A DNA stretch of 64,000 nt from Sulfuritalea sp. (GTDB lineage Bacteria; Pseudomonadota; Gammaproteobacteria; Burkholderiales; Rhodocyclaceae), in the NCBI GenBank assembly GCA_016708585.1, contig JADJFK010000007.1:1-64000 (forward strand). The letters are read 5' to 3'. The notes under the pieces were generated by a model. It worked only from the letters and a program-made list of their open reading frames with translations, was not told the DNA's origin and searched no databases. Of the stretch, positions 58,630-64,000 are shown piece by piece (position 1 is the stretch's first letter; every line of letters starts with the position of its first letter). A program made the translations under genes and the position numbers.

Positions 58630-59073
58630 CTATTCCGCCGGCCGCGAATTCTCCGCGACTTCCCAAGGATTGAACACCACCGGCAAGGCCGCCATAAAAT
58701 CACGGTCGTTGCGCGTCACCAGTACCAGGCCATGTTCGACCGCCGTCGCCGCGATGATCGAATCGAAGGCGGCCATGGTGCGTCCACCTGCTTCGACGCG
58801 GGCGCACATCTCGCCCCAATAGGCGGCGGTCGCGCCGGTGAATGGCAATATCCGGTCGGCGAACGCGGCCTGCAATTGCTCAAGCCAGGCCGCCAGATCC
58901 GTCTTGCGCCGCGACACGGGCAAACGCGCCACGCCACGGCGCAATTCCGCCAGCGACATCGCGGCAACATGCAGATCGTTTTCGTCACGCGCATTGATCC
59001 ACGCCAGCACCTTGGTCTCGGGCGTCGTCTTGACGAATTCCGACAGCACGCAGGTGTCGAGCAAGTACTTCAC
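58630..59073 (-). CDS. vapC: VapC-type PIN-domain toxin
   Basis: A 147-residue PIN ribonuclease with acidic residues Asp6 (MKYLLDTCVLSE), Glu43 (MSLAELRRG), Asp104 (FDSIIAATA) and Asp123 (TRNDRDF). It cleaves RNA, usually tRNA or rRNA, when free of its antitoxin. The GTG at 59073 overlaps the antitoxin TGA, as expected for a coupled pair. Confidence 0.9.
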   Translation of the reverse strand: MKYLLDTCVLSEFVKTTPETKVLAWINARDENDLHVAAMSLAELRRGVARLPVSRRKTDLAAWLEQLQAAFADRILPFTGATAAYWGEMCARVEAGGRTMAAFDSIIAATAVEHGLVLVTRNDRDFMAALPVVFNPWEVAENSRPAE

Positions 59074-59312
59074 AGATCGAGGTCTCGCACCGGCTCGGCG
59101 GAACGGGAAACATCCAGAGCACCGCCGCGCGGCGCGCCGTTCAACACGGCAAGCAGGGACGGCCCGGCCAGCAGGCGCCGGTATTCCGGCGCGGCGATCA
59201 CCACCACCGCCTCCGCTCCGCGCCGCGTGACGAGCTGCGGCCCTTCGGCGAGCGTGCAATCCACCAACTCGCTGAAGCGACTCTTGGCCTCCTGCAGTTG
59301 CCATGTGTGCAT
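59070..59312 (-). CDS. Phd/YefM-type antitoxin
   Basis: An 80-residue protein starting MHTWQLQEAKSRFSELVDC, the Phd/YefM N-terminus that binds DNA. The C-terminal part (RSAEPVRDLDL) would wrap the toxin. It neutralises the PIN toxin and represses the operon through the 27-bp palindrome immediately upstream. Confidence 0.9.
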   Translation of the reverse strand: MHTWQLQEAKSRFSELVDCTLAEGPQLVTRRGAEAVVVIAAPEYRRLLAGPSLLAVLNGAPRGGALDVSRSAEPVRDLDL

Positions 59313-59328
59313 GATGATCTCCTTGCCG

Positions 59329-59355
59329 ATTAACTAGTCAGACTGACTAGTTAAT
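59329..59355. promoter_or_regulatory. 27-bp palindromic operator of the toxin-antitoxin pair
   Basis: ATTAACTAGTCAG-A-CTGACTAGTTAAT: perfect 13-base arms around one base, AT-rich, 17 bases upstream of the antitoxin start. It is the expected autoregulatory operator. Confidence 0.85.
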
Positions 59356-59422
59356 CATGATTCAATTGCCGCCGGATGTCAAGAAGACCGGATATCGTCG
59401 TGGCGTCGGCTCAATGCCTCAA

Positions 59423-59445
59423 GAGTCGGCGCCGGCGCTACGGCG
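59423..59445 (+). repeat. Copy of dispersed 24-bp repeat upstream of ilvD
   Basis: GAGTCGGCGCCGGCGC followed by TACGGCG, 76 bases before the ilvD start. Confidence 0.7.
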
Positions 59446-59520
59446 ATTTCGTTCGCCACAGGGCTTCCGCTAGAATTGGCGGCTCTTTTCAGGCCATCGC
59501 TTTCATCGCAGGAGATTCCC

Positions 59521-61368
59521 ATGCCCGCCTACCGTTCCCGCACGTCCACCCACGGCCGCAACATGGCCGGCGCCCGCGCCCTTTGGCGCGCCACCGGCAT
59601 GAAGGACGGCGATTTCGGCAAGCCGATCATCGCCGTGGTGAATTCCTTCACCCAGTTCGTGCCCGGCCATGTGCATCTGAAGGACCTCGGCCAACTGGTG
59701 GCGCGCGAGATCGAAGCGGCGGGCGGCGTGGCGAAAGAATTCAACACCATCGCGGTCGATGACGGCATCGCCATGGGCCACGGCGGCATGCTGTATTCGC
59801 TGCCCTCGCGCGAGCTGATCGCCGACTCGGTCGAGTACATGGTCAATGCCCATTGCGCCGACGCCATGGTCTGCATCTCGAACTGCGACAAGATCACCCC
59901 GGGCATGCTGATGGCCTGCCTGCGCCTCAACATCCCGACCGTGTTCGTTTCCGGCGGGCCGATGGAGGCCGGCAAGGTCAAGTGGCATGGCGAGTACCGC
60001 ATGGTGGACCTGATCGACGCCATGATCGAGGCCGGCGACAGCAAGAACAGCGACAAGGACGTGGCGGCCATGGAGCGTTCGGCCTGCCCGACCTGCGGTT
60101 CCTGCTCGGGCATGTTCACCGCCAACTCGATGAACTGCCTGACCGAGGCGCTGGGCCTCTCGCTGCCCGGCAACGGCTCGGTACTGGCGACCCACGCCGA
60201 CCGCGAAAAGCTGTTCCTCAAGGCCGGCCGCCTCGTGGTCGAACTCTGCCAGCGCTGGTACGGCAAGGACGACGCCTCGGTGCTGCCGCGCTCGATCGCC
60301 AGCTTCGCCGCCTTCGAGAACGCCATCGCGCTCGACATCGCCATGGGCGGTTCGACCAACACCGTGCTGCACCTGCTGGCCGCGGCGCAGGAAGGCGAGG
60401 TCAATTTCACCCTGGCCGACATCGACCGCATGTCGCGCAAGGTGCCCTGCCTGGCCAAGGTCGCGCCGGCGACGCAGAAGTACCACATGGAGGACGTGCA
60501 TCGCGCCGGCGGCATCATGGCCATACTGGGCGAACTCGACCGCGCCGGCCTGATCAACCGCGACTGCCCGACCGTCTTGTACCCGAGCATGGGCGAAGCA
60601 CTGGACTGCTGCGACGTCAAGCGCAACCACGCGCCGGCCGTGCATGAGTTCTATCGCGCGGCGCCGGGCGGCGTGCCGACGCAGACCGCCTTCTCGCAGA
60701 ATCGCCGCTATCCGACGCTCGATCTGGATCGCGCCAACGGCTGCATCCACGACCTGGCCCACGCCTATTCGACCGATGGCGGCCTCGCCGTGCTCTACGG
60801 CAACATCGCGGAGAAGGGCTGCGTGGTGAAGACGGCCGGCGTCGATGACGCCAACCTCACCTTCACCGGCCGCGCGCGGGTCTGCCAGTCGCAGGAAGAG
60901 GCCGTGGAGAAGATCCTTGCCGACCAGATCGTCGCCGGCGACATCGTGGTCGTGGTGTACGAAGGTCCCAAGGGCGGCCCCGGCATGCAGGAAATGCTCT
61001 ATCCGACCTCGTACCTGAAGTCCAAGGACCTGGGCAAGGTCTGCGCGCTGCTCACCGACGGCCGCTTTTCCGGCGGCACCTCCGGGCTTTCGATCGGCCA
61101 TGCCTCGCCGGAGGCCGCCGCCGGCGGCGCCATCGGCCTGGTTGAGGAGGGCGATACCATAGAAATCGACATCCCCAACCGGACCATCCACCTTGCGGTC
61201 GAGAAGTCGGCGCTGGCGGCACGGCGCGCGGCGATGGAAGCGCGCGGTGCGGCGGCATGGAAGCCGCTCAACCGCCAGCGCGAAGTCTCGGCGGCGCTGA
61301 AGGCCTATGCCGCGATGACCACCTCGGCCGACACCGGCGCAGTAAGGGATATCACACAGCTTCTTTGA
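59521..61368 (+). CDS. ilvD: Dihydroxy-acid dehydratase
   Basis: A 615-residue Fe-S enzyme of branched-chain amino acid synthesis. Cluster cysteines are in CISNCDKITPGML and CPTCGSCSGMF. The start MPAYRSRTSTHGRNMAGAR is canonical with GGAG seven bases upstream; a longer frame from 59476 adds no similarity. Its TGA lies inside the FNR box of the next operon. Codons at 61202-61226 (KSALAARRA) match the dispersed repeat, perhaps by chance. Confidence 0.96.
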   Translation: MPAYRSRTSTHGRNMAGARALWRATGMKDGDFGKPIIAVVNSFTQFVPGHVHLKDLGQLVAREIEAAGGVAKEFNTIAVDDGIAMGHGGMLYSLPSRELIADSVEYMVNAHCADAMVCISNCDKITPGMLMACLRLNIPTVFVSGGPMEAGKVKWHGEYRMVDLIDAMIEAGDSKNSDKDVAAMERSACPTCGSCSGMFTANSMNCLTEALGLSLPGNGSVLATHADREKLFLKAGRLVVELCQRWYGKDDASVLPRSIASFAAFENAIALDIAMGGSTNTVLHLLAAAQEGEVNFTLADIDRMSRKVPCLAKVAPATQKYHMEDVHRAGGIMAILGELDRAGLINRDCPTVLYPSMGEALDCCDVKRNHAPAVHEFYRAAPGGVPTQTAFSQNRRYPTLDLDRANGCIHDLAHAYSTDGGLAVLYGNIAEKGCVVKTAGVDDANLTFTGRARVCQSQEEAVEKILADQIVAGDIVVVVYEGPKGGPGMQEMLYPTSYLKSKDLGKVCALLTDGRFSGGTSGLSIGHASPEAAAGGAIGLVEEGDTIEIDIPNRTIHLAVEKSALAARRAAMEARGAAAWKPLNRQREVSAALKAYAAMTTSADTGAVRDITQLL

Positions 61369-61408
61369 TCTGCGTCAAATCTCCATTGGTATATAAGCAG
61401 ATAATTAT
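61365..61408 (+). promoter_or_regulatory. FNR-type box and -10 of the octaheme operon
   Basis: TTGAT-CTGC-GTCAA at 61365-61378 matches nine of ten FNR consensus positions and overlaps the ilvD stop codon. A TAATTAT -10 lies at 61402-61408, giving a start near 61414 with the box about 41.5 bases upstream (class II). A GGAGG ribosome site precedes the ATG at 61446. Confidence 0.75.
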
Positions 61409-61445
61409 CTTGAATCTTCTGCTATGAACTCTATGGAGGTGTTTC

Positions 61446-63059
61446 ATGGGTCATCTATTCAACCGAGCCGCGCTGGCACTTTGCTGTGCCGGCTGGCTGG
61501 TCGCCACCGGCCCGGTACTGGCCGAGGAAGCCAAGCCTGAACCCAAGCCGCTCAAGCTCACCACCACCGCCGACCACGCCAAGTTCAAGGAACTGCAGAA
61601 GACCTTCAACTCCGGCCCCGAAGTCACCAAGGCCTGCCTCGCCTGCCACACCGAGGCTGCCGGCCAGATCCACCGCACCAAGCACTGGAAATGGGAATAC
61701 CTCAATCCCGACACCAAGCAGACGCTGGGCAAGAAAACCGTCGTCAATAACTTCTGCATTTCCGTCGCCTCGAACGAAGCGGCCTGCAACAGCTGCCACA
61801 TCGGCTACGGCTGGAAGGATGCCAGCTTCGACTTCAAGTCCGAGGAAAACGTCGATTGCCTGGCCTGCCACGACACCACCGGCAACTACAAGAAGCCCTC
61901 CGGACTGGCGGGCAACGTGGTCACCAAGGACATGGAATTTCCGCCGGGATCGGGGAAGATACTCAAGGCCATCGACCTTTCCAAGATCGCGCAGAAGGTC
62001 GGCAAGTCCAGCCGCGACACCTGTGGCGCCTGCCACTTTTTCGGCGGCGGCGGCGACGGCGTCAAGCACGGCGACCTCGACAGTTCGATGTCCGCGCCCG
62101 AGAAGGAACTCGACGTGCATATGGACGCCACCGGGCTCGACTTCACCTGCGGCACCTGCCACAAGACATCGAGCCACGATGTCGCCGGCAGCCGCTACTC
62201 GCCGACCGCCAAGGACAGCAAGGGCGCACACCTGCGCGGCAAGACCGACAACGGCAATCCGGCCACCTGCGTCGCCTGCCACAACAACGCGCCGCACAAA
62301 TCGGTCGCGCGGCTGAACCAGCACGCGGGCAAGATCGCCTGCCAGACCTGCCACATCCCCAGCTTCGCCCGCGGCGGCATTCCCACCAAGATGACCTGGG
62401 ACTGGTCGACGGCCGGCCAGCTCGATGCGGCAGGCAAACAGATCACGAAGAAGGACGCCAAGGGTCGCATCATCTACGAATCGCGCAAGGGCGACTTCAC
62501 CCTGGGCGAGAACGTCAAGCCCGAATACGTCTGGTTCAACGGCAACGTGACCTACACGCTGATCACCGACAAGATCGAGAAGAGCGACCAGCGCGTGCCG
62601 ATCAACAAGATCGGCGGCAGCCCGAGCGACGGCAAGTCGATGATCTGGCCGATGAAGGTGTTCCGCGGCTCGCAGCCCTATGACCCGGTGAACAAGACGC
62701 TGGTCACGCCGCACACGGCCGGCAACGACGACACCGGTTACTGGAAGAACCTCAATTGGGACAAGGCCATTGCGGTCGGCATGAACACGTCCGGCCATCC
62801 GTTCTCGGGCAAGATCGACTTCATCAAGACCGAGATGTCCTGGCCGATCAACCACATGGTCGCGCCCAAGGAAAAGGCGCTGGGCTGCGCCGAGTGCCAC
62901 AGCAAGGATAGCCGCCTGGCCGGCATCCAGGGCGTCTACATCCCGGTGCGCGACAACAACAAGCTGCTGGACACGATCGGCTGGGCCGTTGTGTTCCTGA
63001 CCCTGCTTGGCGTCATCGGTCACGGCGCCATGCGCATCGTCACCGCTCGCCGGCATTAA
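61446..63059 (+). CDS. Octaheme c-type cytochrome (tetrathionate reductase-like, OTR family)
   Basis: A 537-residue multiheme protein with eight CxxCH sites at about 64, 114, 138, 193, 235, 275, 299 and 481 (CLACH, CNSCH, CLACH, CGACH, CGTCH, CVACH, CQTCH, CAECH). An N-terminal signal peptide and one C-terminal helix (TIGWAVVFLTLLGVIGHGAM) anchor it facing the periplasm. Shewanella OTR relatives reduce tetrathionate, nitrite and hydroxylamine in vitro; the substrate here is unknown. It heads a cluster with a cytochrome b and a c-type cytochrome. Confidence 0.9.
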   Translation: MGHLFNRAALALCCAGWLVATGPVLAEEAKPEPKPLKLTTTADHAKFKELQKTFNSGPEVTKACLACHTEAAGQIHRTKHWKWEYLNPDTKQTLGKKTVVNNFCISVASNEAACNSCHIGYGWKDASFDFKSEENVDCLACHDTTGNYKKPSGLAGNVVTKDMEFPPGSGKILKAIDLSKIAQKVGKSSRDTCGACHFFGGGGDGVKHGDLDSSMSAPEKELDVHMDATGLDFTCGTCHKTSSHDVAGSRYSPTAKDSKGAHLRGKTDNGNPATCVACHNNAPHKSVARLNQHAGKIACQTCHIPSFARGGIPTKMTWDWSTAGQLDAAGKQITKKDAKGRIIYESRKGDFTLGENVKPEYVWFNGNVTYTLITDKIEKSDQRVPINKIGGSPSDGKSMIWPMKVFRGSQPYDPVNKTLVTPHTAGNDDTGYWKNLNWDKAIAVGMNTSGHPFSGKIDFIKTEMSWPINHMVAPKEKALGCAECHSKDSRLAGIQGVYIPVRDNNKLLDTIGWAVVFLTLLGVIGHGAMRIVTARRH

Positions 63060-63077
63060 GCCTCAAGGAGAACTCAA

Positions 63078-63674
63078 ATGGCTGAACGTATCTACGTCTT
63101 CAAGCGCTTCGAGCGTTTCTGGCACTGGTCGCAGGCCGGCCTCATCATGTTCCTGATGCTGACCGCCTTCGACATCCACGGCACCTACACGATTTTCGGC
63201 TTCGAGAAGGCTGTCGCCTACCACACCACGGCGGCATGGACCCTGATCGGCCTGTGGGTGTTCGCCATCTTCTGGCACTTCACCACCGGCGAATGGAAGC
63301 AGTACATCCCGACCACGGAGAAAGTCGTGGCGATGATGAAGTATTACCTGGTCGGCATTTTCAAGAACGCCCCCCATCCCTTCCGCCTGACCACGCTGCG
63401 CAAGCACAATCCGCTGCAGCGCCTGGCCTATCTCGCCATCCTGGTCTGTGTCGGGCCGCTGATCTGGGTTACCGGCGTGCTCTACCTGTTCTATGACCAG
63501 TGGGCGGCCTGGGGCCTCGGCAGCCTGTCGCTGGAATGGGTCGCCAACGGCCACATCGCCGGCGCCTTCATGATGCTGGCCTTCCTCATCGCCCACGTCT
63601 ATCTGACCACCGCCGGGCATACCCCGCTGGCCCACATCAAGGCCATGATCACGGGCTGGGAAGAAGTGGATTGA
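63078..63674 (+). CDS. Membrane cytochrome b (b561/FdnI-like)
   Basis: A 198-residue protein with four helices and histidines placed as di-heme b ligands: ERFWHWSQAG in helix 1, FWHFTTGEW at the second helix, ANGHIAGAFMMLAFLIAHVY in helix 4. It would link the quinone pool to the octaheme cytochrome, whose stop is 18 bases upstream. A GGAG site precedes the ATG. Confidence 0.9.
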   Translation: MAERIYVFKRFERFWHWSQAGLIMFLMLTAFDIHGTYTIFGFEKAVAYHTTAAWTLIGLWVFAIFWHFTTGEWKQYIPTTEKVVAMMKYYLVGIFKNAPHPFRLTTLRKHNPLQRLAYLAILVCVGPLIWVTGVLYLFYDQWAAWGLGSLSLEWVANGHIAGAFMMLAFLIAHVYLTTAGHTPLAHIKAMITGWEEVD

Positions 63675-63685
63675 TCAATGATTTT

Positions 63686-63714
63686 TTGACGTAGATACAA
63701 GCTTTGCATAGTCC
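63686..63714 (+). promoter_or_regulatory. Possible promoter of the last cytochrome gene
   Basis: TTGACG at 63686-63691 and TAGTCC at 63709-63714 are 17 bases apart, a weak sigma70-like pair about 55 bases before the ATG at 63769. Confidence 0.35.
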
Positions 63715-63768
63715 GGACCAGCCCCTTAACTACAATCGGGCACTGGAAATTCATCAAGGAGCACCACC

Positions 63769-64000
63769 ATGAAACTCGCCACCACCCTCGCCGCCGGCGT
63801 CGCGCTCTCGTTGCTCGCCGCCTCGGCCTTCGCCTACGATGCCGACTGGAAGCGCGGTCGCGTGTATTACCGCAGCGTGTGCACCTCCTGCCATGCCGTG
63901 CAGCCGATCGGCACCATCAACCCCAGTTCCAAGACCAAGGCCGAATGGGCGGCCTACCTCAAGGCCGACAAGCACGCCAAGGGCAAGGACACGGTCAAGC
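63769..64000 (+). CDS. Small c-type cytochrome, N-terminal part (cut by window edge)
   Basis: The first 77 residues are visible: signal peptide LATTLAAGVALSLLAASAFA, then DADWKRGRVYYRSVCTSCH with the heme site at 38-42. AAGGAG precedes the ATG. It is probably a soluble electron carrier for the octaheme/cytochrome b module. The rest, with the distal ligand, lies outside the window. Confidence 0.8.
   Translation, partial: MKLATTLAAGVALSLLAASAFAYDADWKRGRVYYRSVCTSCHAVQPIGTINPSSKTKAEWAAYLKADKHAKGKDTVK

Noticed and set aside
59503..61191. 562-codon open frame antisense to ilvD
   Set aside because: ilvD has all expected motifs; the reverse frame is open only because of strong GC bias at third positions and has a low-complexity composition.
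61202..61226. ilvD match to the dispersed repeat as a true insertion
   Set aside because: The encoded LAARRAAME is common in IlvD proteins, so similarity to the repeat may be coincidental here.
63672..63682. ATTGATCAAT near the cytochrome b stop as an FNR box
   Set aside because: The two half-sites lack the four-base spacer required for FNR-type binding.
1..64000. CRISPR arrays, rRNA operons, prophage or intact insertion sequences
   Set aside because: No regularly spaced repeats, rRNA signatures, transposase or phage structural genes were found on either strand.

Overview
The window is a GC-rich, densely coded stretch of a chromosome from what looks like a betaproteobacterium. The best guess is the Rhodocyclales/Sterolibacteriaceae area, inferred from gene content only: a NapDAGHB periplasmic nitrate reductase, a full-length cytochrome c maturation operon, several c-type cytochromes, Coq7, ThrH, PilC/PilD, and perfect or near-perfect FNR boxes. 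The picture is a facultatively anaerobic, nitrate-respiring organism rich in multiheme cytochromes. No rRNA, CRISPR array, prophage or intact insertion sequence is visible.

Layout. 1-5.0 kb (minus strand): an arsenic/thiol-stress cluster (arsC, acr3, a DUF318-type permease, a small CxxC thioredoxin, an OsmC protein cut by the window edge). It is preceded by a decaying zone with a two-domain rhodanese and a DsbD-like membrane protein, both broken. 5.0-9.3 kb (minus): a TetR-regulated, translationally coupled HlyD/FtsX/ATPase exporter with a perfect palindromic operator and an elaborate inverted-repeat block between two of its genes. 9.4-11.8 kb: a frameshifted TDT-family transporter, a CDF metal exporter and a small secreted GMGPG-repeat protein. 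12.2-18.1 kb: the nap genes (napDAGHB on minus, napF convergent on plus), with an FNR box placed as for a class II promoter; napG carries a one-base frameshift. 18.2-24.5 kb (minus): ccmABCDEFHI with gene overlaps throughout but no ccmG. 24.6-31.8 kb: membrane, HTH and exported proteins of unknown function, two tRNA-Lys genes, a candidate sRNA with anti-Shine-Dalgarno motifs, a second OsmC, coq7, a CNP1-like protein and rppH. 31.9-47.5 kb: mostly housekeeping (proS, a lytic transglycosylase, ffh, a YpjD-like protein, a CorC/HlyC-type protein, pilC, pilD, fmdB-like, DUF502, aspS, nudB, hsp20, argB, slmA-like, hemB), with an exported RNase/barstar pair between aspS and nudB. 47.7-59.3 kb: engB, cytochrome c4, hemA-plsB-prfA-prmC, thrH, purU, a c'-like cytochrome, lgt, and a Phd/VapC toxin-antitoxin pair with a 27-bp palindromic operator. 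59.5-64 kb: ilvD, then an anaerobically promoted electron-transfer cluster of an octaheme cytochrome, a cytochrome b and a c-type cytochrome that runs off the edge.

Functionally, the nap and octaheme clusters both carry FNR-type boxes about 41.5 bp from a plausible start. Both depend on the Ccm system encoded next to nap, so the window couples apocytochrome production to heme attachment. The most unusual sequence-level signal is a dispersed ~24-bp GC-rich repeat (consensus AAAGTCGGCGCYGGCG followed by NTACGGCG). It occurs about a dozen times on both strands, in intergenic gaps and, in-frame, inside conserved genes such as proS and prfA. Several frameshifts cluster in the first 15 kb and could be real decay or assembly errors.
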